Shown: positions 8,456 through 16,764, counted from the first letter of the stretch. The stretch: 64,000 nt of DNA from Pseudomonadota bacterium (GCA_017881245.1 JADGRC010000073.1:1-64000); one strand, 5' to 3'. The notes: generated by a model from the letters alone, not told the origin. Numbers and translations are program-made.

Positions 8456-8647
8456 ATGAAACTTGTTCGCACCGTATTCATCGCCATGGCCGTTCTGCTC
8501 CCCGTCTCCTGGACCGTTGCCAAGGCAGCGGATCCGGCTCCGGCCGCAGAGACCGACAAGAAGGACAAGAAGAGCAAGACCGAGAAGACGGAAAAGTCGG
8601 AAAAGACCACGAAGACAGAGAAGACCGAGAAGACGGAAAAAAAGTAG
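8456..8647 (+). CDS. Small secreted Lys/Thr/Glu-repeat protein
   Basis: A 63-residue protein. ATG 8456 lies eight bases after AAAGGGAGA. A standard Sec signal peptide (MKLVRTVFIAMAVLLPVSWTVAKA) is followed by a mature part of only about 40 residues. That part is almost entirely K, T, E, S and D in a KTEKTEKSEKTTKTEK pattern, with strong positive and negative charges alternating. Such a peptide would be disordered and periplasmic or secreted. I know no function. The repeat is built from AAGACCGAGAAGAC-type DNA units, so slippage may have lengthened it. Confidence 0.75.
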   Translation: MKLVRTVFIAMAVLLPVSWTVAKAADPAPAAETDKKDKKSKTEKTEKSEKTTKTEKTEKTEKK

Positions 8648-8760
8648 TTTCACGTCATTCGCGTCTGCACCTCGTCGAGGTGATTTCCGACCCCGCGGCG
8701 CCCACAAGGGCCGTGGGGTTTGTTATTTTCGGCAACGCCGTCCAGTCTTGGGGAAAGCCC

Positions 8761-9249
8761 ATGCCCGTACGCAAGTCGCCCACTCAAAACGATTCCGACC
8801 TCGCCGACGCGGCGTTCGTGTGCGATCTGGTCAAGGTGCGGGACCTTCTGGCCGCCGGCGCCGATCCGGACGTGCGGGACGACGACGGGCGTACCCCCCT
8901 GTTCTCGGCGGTGCTTGGCGGAAGCATCGGACTTGTCGGCCTGCTGCTAGAAGCAAAGGCCGACATCAACGCCCGTGACGGTCAGGGTTTCTCGGCGCTG
9001 CACTTCGCCGCGCAAGAGGACCTGCCCGAGATGGCACGCTTGCTGATATCCAAGGGCGCCGATGTGAACGCCGTCGACGAGGACGGCGCGTCGGTCCTGT
9101 GGCGCGCGATCTTCTCGTGGCGAAATCGTCCCGACATGATCCAGATCTTGATGGCGGCCGGCGCCAAGCCGGATGTGGCCAACAAGGCGGGCGAAAGCGC
9201 CCGCGATCTGGCGACCCGCCTGGGCATCGGCGCCTTCACGGCGAACTAA
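8761..9249 (+). CDS. Ankyrin-repeat protein
   Basis: A 162-residue soluble protein with about four ankyrin repeats. The clearest are AAGADPDVRDDDGRTPLFSAVLGGSIGLVGLLLEA and AKADINARDGQGFSALHFAAQEDLPEMARLLISKGADVNAVDEDG, in the canonical DxxGxTPLH..A spacing. The last repeat (AGAKPDVANKAGESARDLA) caps the domain. Ankyrin domains mediate protein binding; no catalytic part is present and no signal peptide is seen. The ATG at 8761 is placed by the start of coding bias. The partner is unknown. A copy of the hairpin repeat begins right at the stop codon. Confidence 0.88.
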   Translation: MPVRKSPTQNDSDLADAAFVCDLVKVRDLLAAGADPDVRDDDGRTPLFSAVLGGSIGLVGLLLEAKADINARDGQGFSALHFAAQEDLPEMARLLISKGADVNAVDEDGASVLWRAIFSWRNRPDMIQILMAAGAKPDVANKAGESARDLATRLGIGAFTAN

Positions 9250-9422
9250 GAGCGGCTTCGCCGCCGCAAGGGGCCTGGGAAGGCCCCCTGCGAGACCCCC
9301 TCGGAGTTGCTTGACGGCGAAGCCGGTCCAGCAAGCTGGACCTCCCCGTCCTTGGATCGGCCACTCTCTCGTCGGAGGTGAAACTTTGCCTCATTCGTCA
9401 ACATTCGATCGAGTAACGCATC
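9250..9422 (+). repeat. Interspersed hairpin element, copy A
   Basis: An intergenic element of about 173 nt between two converging genes, related to the copies at 50139, 54076 and 58710 (inverted). It has three hairpins: GCGGC-TTC-GCCGC (9252-9264), GGGGCCT-GGGA-AGGCCCC, and GGTCCAGC-AA-GCTGGACC (9325-9342). A tail follows with CTTGGA and TTTGCCTCATTCG, shared with the other copies. The rest of the gap to 9511 holds nothing recognisable. Confidence 0.6.
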
Positions 9423-9511
9423 CGGCGCGGCAATCACGCGCACTGTTCTGCTGCGGCGACAATCGAGCTGCGTGATCGCGGCGCTAGCCAGAACCCTGGG
9501 CCGCGACGGCG

Positions 9512-10210
9512 CTATTTGGCGGGCGCCTGCTGTTGTTGCTGCTGCTGCTGAAGTTTTTCATTGGCCGCGATCTGGACCTCGACCCGGCGGTTCTGTTTGC
9601 GCCCGTCCGCCGTGCTGTTGTCGGCAACCGGACGATCGTCCGCGTATCCACGGCCGACCATGCGTTGAGCGGCAACGCCATCCGTTCCCAGATTGGCGAT
9701 GACGGCCTCGGCGCGCTGGACCGACAGCTTCTGATTGGTCGCCTTCTTTCCCGTATTGTCGGTGTGGCCTTCAATCACCAGATCCGTGTCCGGATACTTC
9801 TTCAAAACCTGGGCAAACTGCGCGAGGTCGGTCTTCGACTGGGGTTTCAGCTCGGCCTTGTTCTTGTCGAATAGGATCGCGGAATTGAATCTGACGACCA
9901 GCTTGTCGCCCTGTCGATCGATGTTCGCTCCCTTGACCTTCTTCAGATCGGCTTCTTGCTTGTCCATGTAACGACCAATCAGCGCCCCCGACCCTGCCCC
10001 CACACCCGCGCCAATCGCACCACCAATCAATGCCCCCTTGCCACCCCCAGCCAGGGCTCCCAATCCCGCGCCCAGCAACGCGCCGCCGCCCCCTCCTATC
10101 GCGGCACCCTTCCCTTGGTTCGTCGCGCAGGCCGCTCCCGCCAGGAAGGCCGCGCACAGAACGGCTGCGGCCGCTCGATTTCCGATTCGGTTCACACTGC
10201 CATCGGTCAT
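9512..10210 (-). CDS. OmpA-family lipoprotein with glycine-zipper domain
   Basis: A 232-residue envelope protein. A signal peptide with lipobox at Cys28 (AAFLAGAAC) is followed by a glycine-zipper segment (about 32-80, GAAIGGGGGALLGAGLGALAGGG) of the kind that inserts in or lies on membranes. The C-terminal half is an OmpA-like peptidoglycan-binding domain with FDKNKAELKPQSKTDLAQFA, the core motif IEGHTDNTGKKATNQKLSVQRAEAV and GRGYADDRPVADN. It should tie the outer membrane to the cell wall. The tail is a run of eight glutamines followed by APAK. Closest in layout to the YiaD type. Transcribed away from the CNB-DUF1003 gene. Confidence 0.9.
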   Translation of the reverse strand: MTDGSVNRIGNRAAAAVLCAAFLAGAACATNQGKGAAIGGGGGALLGAGLGALAGGGKGALIGGAIGAGVGAGSGALIGRYMDKQEADLKKVKGANIDRQGDKLVVRFNSAILFDKNKAELKPQSKTDLAQFAQVLKKYPDTDLVIEGHTDNTGKKATNQKLSVQRAEAVIANLGTDGVAAQRMVGRGYADDRPVADNSTADGRKQNRRVEVQIAANEKLQQQQQQQQAPAK

Positions 10211-10323
10211 GGATTTCGTGCCTCCTTAAAGACATGCGCAATAGTAGCGCGCCGCCGCCCGTTCGGGCCGCCCGCACCACAAGACCGGGCGCGGCGCCGG
10301 CCAAACGGATAAAGTTGGAATAG

Positions 10324-11217
10324 ATGGCTGCAAAGCAAGAGATCCGTACCACCGCCGCCGCCACGCTGCTGGCGGAGGTACCGATCTTCCAGCTACTGGA
10401 TGACGAGGAACGCAGCCTGCTGGCCGCGGATCTGGACTTCGTTCGCTATGGAACGGGGGAAACGATCTTCAGCTACGGTGATCCGGGTGATTCCCTGTAC
10501 GTCATCAAGTCGGGAGAGGTCGAGGTCTTCTTCAAGGACGATACCGGGGAACGCATCGTGATCGAGACCGCCGGGAAAGGAGAGTTCTTCGGTGAGTTGT
10601 CGCTGCTCGACAATGGCCCACGCACCGCCTCGGTCGTCGTCACCCGGGATTTGGAAGCGTTGCGCGTCGACCGACGAGACCTTGACCACCTGTTGAGGCT
10701 GCACCCCGAGGCCGCGCTGGAGCTGTTGACCGCCATGGGGCGCCGCATGCGCATCACGGCCGAGCTGCTGCGGCACACAACGTCGCGAAACGTGAACCAG
10801 GAGATCGCGGACAGCCGTACGTCGATCCAAAAGGCCGCCGACTGGATCGCGTCGTTCAGCGGCAGCATCCCCTTTCTGATGATTCATTGCGTGTTTTTCC
10901 TCAGTTGGATCATCGTGAACATCGACTGGATTCCCGGTATCCCGGTGTTCGACCCCTACCCGTTCGGTCTGTTGACCATGGCGGTATCCCTAGAGGCGAT
11001 CATCCTTTCGGTCTTCGTGTTGTTGAGTCAGAATCGTCAAGTTGCCAAGGACCGCGTTCGCGGCGACATCGAATATGATGTCAACCTGAAAGCGGAACTG
11101 GAAATAGCGCACCTGCACGAAAAGGTGGATCGCCTGACGTCGGAGCTGTTGTCCCGTCTGGACAAGATAGAACAGGCGACACCCGGAGTCGGGGCCCGAG
11201 CAAACGGACAACGGTAA
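10324..11217 (+). CDS. Cyclic nucleotide-binding domain fused to DUF1003 membrane domain
   Basis: A 297-residue protein. Residues about 15-135 form a cNMP-binding fold with the phosphate-binding cassette FFGELSLLDNGPRTASVVV, close to the consensus FGE.aLl...pRtA. After a linker comes a DUF1003 module (about 170-270) with two hydrophobic helices, the conserved DPYPFGLLTMAVSLEAIILSVFVLLSQNRQ and EYDVNLKAELEI, and a C-terminal coiled coil. Nucleotide binding may therefore control a membrane function, but the role of DUF1003 is not established. The ATG follows the divergent OmpA gene by 113 bases. Confidence 0.88.
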   Translation: MAAKQEIRTTAAATLLAEVPIFQLLDDEERSLLAADLDFVRYGTGETIFSYGDPGDSLYVIKSGEVEVFFKDDTGERIVIETAGKGEFFGELSLLDNGPRTASVVVTRDLEALRVDRRDLDHLLRLHPEAALELLTAMGRRMRITAELLRHTTSRNVNQEIADSRTSIQKAADWIASFSGSIPFLMIHCVFFLSWIIVNIDWIPGIPVFDPYPFGLLTMAVSLEAIILSVFVLLSQNRQVAKDRVRGDIEYDVNLKAELEIAHLHEKVDRLTSELLSRLDKIEQATPGVGARANGQR

Positions 11218-11281
11218 CGCCCTAGTTGAAAGCGTATGTGGCCCGTTCAAGGTCGACCGAACTCGTGGAAGTTCGCGGGCG

Positions 11282-12139
11282 TCATCCGGTCGGCAGAACC
11301 AACCCCAGGATCCGAGCGCCGGCGAACAGATAAACCAGTGCGCCGACCGCTAGGAATGGCCCGAACGGAACCTCCACATGCCGCAAAGACGTCTTCCCCG
11401 CGTGACTCCTCGTCGCGAGCAAAATGGGAAGGCTGATCGCGGTTCCCACCACCGACGCCACGAACACCACGACCGGTAACGCCTTCCAGCCCAGCACCGC
11501 GCCCATCATGGCCAGGAGTTTTCCGTCGCCGAGGCCGAGCCCTTCTCGCTTCAAGACGTAGTAGTAAAAATCGGCGATCAGACGGACGAACAGGTAGCCC
11601 GCCGCCACGCCGATCAGACGCTGTTGCCATGACACGTCGTGCGCGGCGAATGCCGCCAGGAACAGCACCACCGTTCCTGGCAACGTGATGACGTCTGGCA
11701 GCCGTTTGGTGTCAAGGTCGATGAATCCCAGAACGACGAGCGTGCTTGCGAACGTGAAATAGACCGCGAACCGGCCCAGCCGCACGGCGACCAGCTCCCC
11801 GTCGTCGGCCCCCGTGAACTTCCAGAAAATCGCCGCAGCCAGCGCGGCCGTCAGGGCCTCGACGATTGGGTAGCGCGCGGAGATGCGCACACCACACCGG
11901 CGGCAACGACCGCGCAACAGCAGATAGGACAGCACGGGAACGTTGTCCCACGGGCGCACGGGCGCCTGACAAGACATGCAGCGCGATGGCGGCCGAACGA
12001 TGGATTCACCCCGCGGCACGCGCGCGATCACCACATTGAAAAAGCTTCCCCACACAGCCCCCAGGACAGCGGCGCACGCGATCGCCGCTGGCGTCGAAAG
12101 GAAGTCTGCGATCGCGTCCAAGCCCGGTCTCCAAGGCAA
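11282..12139 (-). CDS. pilD: Prepilin peptidase / N-methyltransferase
   Basis: An inner-membrane aspartic protease that removes leader peptides from type IV pilins and type II secretion pseudopilins and methylates the new N-terminus. It shows GAVWGSFFNVVIARVPRGESIVRPPSRC, the zinc-binding pairs CMSC and CRRCG around RPWDNVPVLSYLLLRG, and the two catalytic aspartates in GFIDLDTKRLPD and GLGDGKLLAMMG. The frame is open far upstream; I chose a TTG at 12139 (285 residues, normal for the family) because the hydrophobic domain begins there, with TTG 12121 as an alternative. No strong ribosome binding site marks either. The next gene diverges only 18 bases away. Confidence 0.9.
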   Translation of the reverse strand: MPWRPGLDAIADFLSTPAAIACAAVLGAVWGSFFNVVIARVPRGESIVRPPSRCMSCQAPVRPWDNVPVLSYLLLRGRCRRCGVRISARYPIVEALTAALAAAIFWKFTGADDGELVAVRLGRFAVYFTFASTLVVLGFIDLDTKRLPDVITLPGTVVLFLAAFAAHDVSWQQRLIGVAAGYLFVRLIADFYYYVLKREGLGLGDGKLLAMMGAVLGWKALPVVVFVASVVGTAISLPILLATRSHAGKTSLRHVEVPFGPFLAVGALVYLFAGARILGLVLPTG

Positions 12140-12157
12140 TGTTAAGGTTGCCGTCGG

Positions 12158-13126
12158 GTGTCTGGGAAACTTTTCACGCGGCGGCTGGCGCCGACGACGC
12201 TGGCACTGACCCTGCTGTGGCTCGGCCCCCTCGTCGGAGGCACCGGAGCCTGTCGCGGGCGGCGCGCCTTGACCCGCCCGATGGCGGCCGTGGACACGGC
12301 CGTCCGTCCCGAACGTTTCGCCTCCGCGCTTCGCAAGCTGGGACGAGCGCACTTCCGCTGTGTCGCGCGCTTTGACGCCGGCGCCGACAGTGGCGCCACG
12401 GAAAGCGTGACCACGGAAACCGATCTGTGGCTCGACGAGCAGGGCAATTGGCGGCTGGTGGAATTGAACGACAAGGACGGGGGGCGCGAGATCGTTTTGC
12501 ACGGACGGGAGCTGAGCGTCGCGCTACGCTATGGGAAGATGATTCGCCGCGCTGCCGAGGATCCCGAGCCGCAACGTTTGCTGGAAGAGGGCATCGGGGC
12601 GCCTTTTGCCGCTTGGGAGCTGCTGCGCAACGTCAGCACGGTCGACGATTTCGGCGAAGAGAGCCGGGCGGGTCGCAGGGTTCACATATACAAGCTGACC
12701 AAAGCGTCCCGACCGTTGCCGCCCGCGATGCCGATCGATGTAAACGACAGGCGTGCTTGGCGGCAGACCTTGTTTGCCGGGATCATCGACGGGACCGTCG
12801 CGATTGACGACACGACCGGCACGCCCTTGCAGGCCGACTTTCGGGCCCAATACAGCATGAGCCGGCCCAATGGAACCTCCGCCGGTGGAAGCGGGCCCGG
12901 CCGGCGCTTGCCACAAGGATCCGGGGAAGCGACGCCGATGCACGGCGGCGTGGAGGTCCACGCGTCGATCGAGGACATCGGACGTAGCCCGTCGATTGCG
13001 CGTCCAGAGGCCGAGGACACCCCAACCCGCCCGCGAACGGTTCCCGAGGAAAAGGCATTGTTGGGGGGACTGCCCCGATCGGCCCCCGCGCCGGTTCCTC
13101 CACCGCCCCTCAGAGGCCAACGGTGA
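12158..13126 (+). CDS. Putative lipoprotein of unknown function
   Basis: A 322-residue protein starting at GTG 12158. The N-terminus is a signal peptide with a lipobox-like GGTGAC. The middle (about 45-240) looks globular and beta-rich (HFRCVARFDAGADSG, TTETDLWLDEQGNWRLVELNDKDGGREIVLHG), as in bacterial lipoproteins that bind lipids or sense damage, but I recognise no family. The last 80 residues are low-complexity and proline-rich. Its stop overlaps the next start as GTGA, so the two are translationally coupled and probably act together. Confidence 0.6.
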   Translation: MSGKLFTRRLAPTTLALTLLWLGPLVGGTGACRGRRALTRPMAAVDTAVRPERFASALRKLGRAHFRCVARFDAGADSGATESVTTETDLWLDEQGNWRLVELNDKDGGREIVLHGRELSVALRYGKMIRRAAEDPEPQRLLEEGIGAPFAAWELLRNVSTVDDFGEESRAGRRVHIYKLTKASRPLPPAMPIDVNDRRAWRQTLFAGIIDGTVAIDDTTGTPLQADFRAQYSMSRPNGTSAGGSGPGRRLPQGSGEATPMHGGVEVHASIEDIGRSPSIARPEAEDTPTRPRTVPEEKALLGGLPRSAPAPVPPPPLRGQR

Positions 13127-14100
13127 CGACGAAACCGCCGGCGGATGGCGAAGGCGACGACCGCGTGCCGCACTCCGCCGATCCGCGCCCGGGCCGCCAC
13201 GGCGGAGACGAGCCGCGCGAAGCGGAGCTGATATCGTTTCCCCGCGGCGTTGCGCGCGGTGGCCGCGTAACCGAGCATCTGACTGCCAATCGCAGCCTGG
13301 TCGTGCGACGGTCATTGCTGGCGACCGCCGTCGGAGGCGTTGTTCCCATCCCGGTCATGGACGACTATTTGGCCGGACGCGTGCGGGCCGGCATGTTGAT
13401 GCAGATCGCCGATCGCCGAAAGGTAGACTTGGTTCCGTCCGCGGCCGAGCTGTTGGCGGACCCGCGTGAGGGGACGGCGGCGCGCAACGCGACGATGACC
13501 GCGGCCACATTGCTGGCGTTGAAACTGGCCTGGCGAAAGTTCTTCATCGTTCTTGGCGCGGGCAGACGCGCCGAGGAAATGGCCACGACGTTCCAGATGG
13601 GAACACTCTTCGATCATTTCTGCGCCAAGAGCCACGTGGGCGCGGGCCTCGACAGGACCGCCGCCATCCAGATCCGCGCCGCAACGTTCGCTTCGATTCG
13701 TGGCGCGGAGCGCGGGGCGCTCGTCGGAATATTCCGGGAAGGCGCCGAGGTGCTGGGGCGATCCATTGGGGAGGCCCCGGGCTGGGTATCACGACAGCTA
13801 CAACGGGCCGTGGAGCACTATGTGGCCTCCGGCGGGAACCCCGATGCCGTTCCCATGGACCTGCCAAGAGATCGGAGTGGTCGAACCCAGGATACGCGTG
13901 CCCCCAGCCCCAAGGACGCCACAAATGCCGCCGAGGCCGACGCCATCGATCCCGATGCGCGCTGGCTGGATCGAGCCGCGGCAGTTATCGAGGATCGCCT
14001 CGGCCGCCTGGGGAGCGGTTACCTCGAATCGCTGTTGTCAAGGTTCGACGACCACCTGGCGGCGCCGCGACCGGCGCCCCGACCAGTTGGGACGAAATAG
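13123..14100 (+). CDS. Conserved protein of unknown function with hydrophobic hairpin
   Basis: A 325-residue protein coupled to the preceding lipoprotein gene by a GTGA overlap. A charged N-terminus leads to SLVVRRSLLATAVGGVVPIPVMDDYLAGRVRAGMLMQIADRR, a segment reminiscent of DUF697/EcsC-type proteins in which a small hydrophobic hairpin precedes a helical bundle. A second hydrophobic stretch is ATLLALKLAWRKFFIVLGAGRRA. The rest is helical and hydrophilic. The resemblance is weak and I assign no function. Coupling suggests a membrane-associated partner for the lipoprotein. Confidence 0.6.
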   Translation: MTTKPPADGEGDDRVPHSADPRPGRHGGDEPREAELISFPRGVARGGRVTEHLTANRSLVVRRSLLATAVGGVVPIPVMDDYLAGRVRAGMLMQIADRRKVDLVPSAAELLADPREGTAARNATMTAATLLALKLAWRKFFIVLGAGRRAEEMATTFQMGTLFDHFCAKSHVGAGLDRTAAIQIRAATFASIRGAERGALVGIFREGAEVLGRSIGEAPGWVSRQLQRAVEHYVASGGNPDAVPMDLPRDRSGRTQDTRAPSPKDATNAAEADAIDPDARWLDRAAAVIEDRLGRLGSGYLESLLSRFDDHLAAPRPAPRPVGTK

Positions 14101-14168
14101 ATGCGTGCGACGACCTCGCGAGTTTGATACGATGCGCCTGAGATAGCGGGCCAAATCGGCGAAACTCA

Positions 14169-14876
14169 TTGGCGTCAAAGTCCAAAAAGACCAGCAAGAG
14201 TGCTGGCAGCAAAAGCAAGCAAGCGCCGGCCTCCGGCAGCAAGCCTGACAAAAGGGCCACCGGAAGGGCTAAGGGCACAGCGAGGAATTCGGCCGCGTCC
14301 GCCGGATCGTCCTCCACCGCGCGGGCCAAACGAGTGGTCAATCCGACCGGCAGGACTAAGGAGCGATCCCAGCGTCGGGGCAAGGCGCCGTTCGGCCCGA
14401 AGTCGGCGGGACGGGTAAAGGCACTTGGTTCAGGTGACGCGCGTGGCGAGACGCCACCGGACGCGAAGAGGCTCCGCCAGACCGCCGACTCGCTGAAGAC
14501 AGCGGTCGCGGCGGTTGATGCCGCCCTCGAAAAGAAGGCCTTGCTACCGGTTCTAATCAACGTCTCATCCCTGGCCAGCTACACCGACTTCATTGGCATC
14601 GTCAGTGGCCGAAGCGATCGGCAGGTGGACGCGATCGCCGACGGTATACTGGCCGCCATGAAGGCGCGGGGGCGATCGTTGCTTGGACAGGAAGGCGCCG
14701 GCAGCGGACGCTGGACGTTGCTGGACTTCGGAGACGTCGTGTTTCACGTATTTTACCATCCTGTGCGCGAGTTCTACGACCTCGAAAGCTTGTGGGTCGA
14801 CGCGCCACGCGTTCAGCTCCGAATTCCGCCCGAGGCGGTGATGGCGCAACCCGACGCTCTGTACGGCAACCTCTGA
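14169..14876 (+). CDS. rsfS: Ribosomal silencing factor RsfS with long basic N-terminal extension
   Basis: A 235-residue protein. The C-terminal 120 residues are the RsfS/Iojap domain, which binds ribosomal protein L14 and stops subunit joining in starvation: TAVAAVDAALEKKALLPVLINVSSLASYTDFIGIVSGRSDRQV, GAGSGRWTLLDFGDVVFHVF, REFYDLESLWVDAPRV. The first 95 residues are a Lys/Ser/Gly/Arg-rich, probably disordered extension not found in short homologues of about 110-130 residues. The TTG at 14169 is the first usable start, but a later start near codon 95 cannot be excluded. Followed directly by rlmH, a common bacterial gene pair. Confidence 0.92.
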   Translation: MASKSKKTSKSAGSKSKQAPASGSKPDKRATGRAKGTARNSAASAGSSSTARAKRVVNPTGRTKERSQRRGKAPFGPKSAGRVKALGSGDARGETPPDAKRLRQTADSLKTAVAAVDAALEKKALLPVLINVSSLASYTDFIGIVSGRSDRQVDAIADGILAAMKARGRSLLGQEGAGSGRWTLLDFGDVVFHVFYHPVREFYDLESLWVDAPRVQLRIPPEAVMAQPDALYGNL

Positions 14877-15295
14877 AGCTCGTCATCCTCGCGGTTGGCC
14901 GTATGCGCGATCGGCACCTCGGCGCCGTCTGTGATGACTACGTGGCGCGGGTACGACGTCACCTGCCGATGGAAATAATCGAGGTCGAGAACGACGACGC
15001 CTTGGTGCGGCGTATTCCGCCAGGGTCGGATGTGATCGCGTTGGAGCCCGGGGGCGAGTCTTGGGACACCGCGAAACTAACCACTTACATCCAAGACGGC
15101 ATGCTGCACGGTCGCAAGGCGGTGACCTTCCTGATCGGGGGCAGCGACGGTCTTCCGAAGGCGGCGGTCGACCGAGCGTCCCGTCGCCTGTCCTTGTCGG
15201 CCATGACTTTGCCTCACCGTCTGGCGCGGGTGATCGTGTGCGAACAGCTCTATCGCGCTCTGTCTATCGTGAAGGGCGAGCCTTACAACCGCTGA
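14873..15295 (+). CDS. rlmH: 23S rRNA pseudouridine-1915 N3-methyltransferase RlmH
   Basis: A SPOUT-fold methyltransferase that modifies helix 69 of 23S rRNA in assembled ribosomes. It is 140 residues long if translation begins at CTG 14873. The protein opens KLVILAVGRMRD and ends VIVCEQLYRALSIVKGEPYNR, both family hallmarks, with the SAM-binding knot around VTFLIGGSDGLP. No ATG, GTG or TTG lies in frame near this point; the nearest, at 14792, would add 27 unrelated residues read inside rsfS. CTG overlaps the rsfS stop as CTGA, which would allow coupled re-initiation. The product call is firm; the start codon is unusual. Confidence 0.9.
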   Translation: MKLVILAVGRMRDRHLGAVCDDYVARVRRHLPMEIIEVENDDALVRRIPPGSDVIALEPGGESWDTAKLTTYIQDGMLHGRKAVTFLIGGSDGLPKAAVDRASRRLSLSAMTLPHRLARVIVCEQLYRALSIVKGEPYNR

Positions 15296-15398
15296 CACGT
15301 CCGGGCAGCCCGCCCAGTTCCGGGGCGCGCCGGCCCTCCGGACACGCTCCCGACCTTCAGCGCGCGGATCGCGGACCAATGTTTTCCGCTGGTTTGCG

Positions 15399-15427
15399 TT
15401 GACTCTCGCGAGATCGACTGGGAAAAT
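15399..15427 (+). promoter_or_regulatory. Probable sigma70-type promoter of metK
   Basis: TTGACT (15399-15404), an optimal 17-base spacer and GAAAAT (15422-15427) make a good vegetative promoter about 70 bases before the metK ATG. The leader ends with AAAGGAG six bases before that ATG. I looked for a SAM-responsive riboswitch in the 200-base gap and saw no convincing one. Confidence 0.55.
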
Positions 15428-15495
15428 CCCGCGCCTCGCCGATTCCACGAATGCATTTTTTTGCGTCGATCTCGAACTGCAAAGGAGTCCCTGTC

Positions 15496-16764
15496 ATGTC
15501 CGAGTCTCTCTTCACATCCGAAAGCGTCACCGAGGGTCACCCCGACAAACTTTGCGACCAGGTATCCGACGGAATCCTGGACGCGCTGTTGAAGGGCGAC
15601 AAGGGCTCGCGGGTCGCTTGCGAGACGCTGACCAAGACCGGATTCGTCATGGTCGCCGGCGAGGTGACATCCGCCGCGCAGATCGACATCCCCAAGATCG
15701 TGCGCGGAGTGGTTAAGGAAATCGGCTACGACCATTCGGACATGGGCTTCGACTGGAAAACCTGCGGCATCATGGTCGCGCTCGAACAACAGTCGCCGGA
15801 CATCGCGCAGGGCGTGGACGGCAAGGGTGTCTATACGCGCGACGAGCAGGGCGCGGGCGATCAGGGCATGATGTTCGGATACGCGTGCGACGAAACGCCC
15901 GAGCTGATGCCTATGCCCATCGTGACGGCCCACAAGCTGGCCAAGCGACTGGCCGAGGTACGAAAGAAGGGCACGCTCGATTTTTTGCGCCCCGACGGCA
16001 AAAGCCAGGTCACTGTCCGTTACGATGGCGACAACCGCGTTTTGAGCATCGACGCGGTCGTCATTTCCACGCAGCACAGTGAGGACGTGAAATACAAGAC
16101 GCTGAAGGAATCGGTCATGGAGGAGGTCATCAGGCCAATCCTTCCCGGAGCGTTCGTGACGCCCAAGACCAAGTACTTCATCAATCCGACAGGACGGTTC
16201 GTGGTCGGCGGGCCGATGGGCGATTCGGGCCTGACGGGCCGCAAGATCATCGTCGACACCTACGGGGGCATGGGCCGACATGGCGGTGGCGCATTCTCGG
16301 GGAAGGATCCCTCGAAGGTCGACCGTTCGGCCTGCTACTACGCGCGGTATATCGCGAAGAACGTCGTTGCGGCCGGCCTGGCACGACGCTGCGAAATTCA
16401 AGTTGCGTATGCGATCGGCGTGGCCGAGCCGGTGTCGCTGTTGGTACACACGTTCGGGACGTCCACGATCGACGAAGATCGGCTGTCCGATCTGGTTCGA
16501 GCCCACTTCGACTGCCGCCCCGGCGCGCTGATCCGCGAGCTGAATCTGTTGCGCCCCATCTACCAGAAGACCGCGGCGTACGGCCATTTTGGCCGAAATG
16601 ATCCGGATTTCGCGTGGGAGAAAACGAACAAGGCCGATGCGTTGAAGTCGGCTGCGCGAAAGACATTCGCCCAGGGCGCGCACCTCAACGGCAGTCCGAA
16701 GGTGGGGAAGCCGACGGCGTCTCGGGCGCCACAAAAGAAACGGGCCGCGGCCGTCGCGATCTAA
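15496..16764 (+). CDS. metK: S-adenosylmethionine synthetase
   Basis: A 422-residue cytoplasmic enzyme making S-adenosylmethionine from methionine and ATP. It shows [25 protein letters not shown], the signature [12 protein letters not shown], the P-loop-like [17 protein letters not shown], and the C-terminal GHFGR. ATG 15496 is favoured over the upstream in-frame ATG at 15451 because it follows AAAGGAG and matches the family N-terminus. A basic tail of about 25 residues (KKRAAAVAI at the end) extends beyond normal MetK. With rsfS, rlmH and mtnA (44452) it belongs to the window's housekeeping set. Confidence 0.97.
   Translation: MSESLFTSESVTEGHPDKLCDQVSDGILDALLKGDKGSRVACETLTKTGFVMVAGEVTSAAQIDIPKIVRGVVKEIGYDHSDMGFDWKTCGIMVALEQQSPDIAQGVDGKGVYTRDEQGAGDQGMMFGYACDETPELMPMPIVTAHKLAKRLAEVRKKGTLDFLRPDGKSQVTVRYDGDNRVLSIDAVVISTQHSEDVKYKTLKESVMEEVIRPILPGAFVTPKTKYFINPTGRFVVGGPMGDSGLTGRKIIVDTYGGMGRHGGGAFSGKDPSKVDRSACYYARYIAKNVVAAGLARRCEIQVAYAIGVAEPVSLLVHTFGTSTIDEDRLSDLVRAHFDCRPGALIRELNLLRPIYQKTAAYGHFGRNDPDFAWEKTNKADALKSAARKTFAQGAHLNGSPKVGKPTASRAPQKKRAAAVAI

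Noticed and set aside
15296-15495. Possible SAM riboswitch upstream of metK
   Set aside because: No arrangement of stems or conserved boxes typical of SAM-I, SAM-II or SAH elements could be recognised; only a sigma70-like promoter was found.
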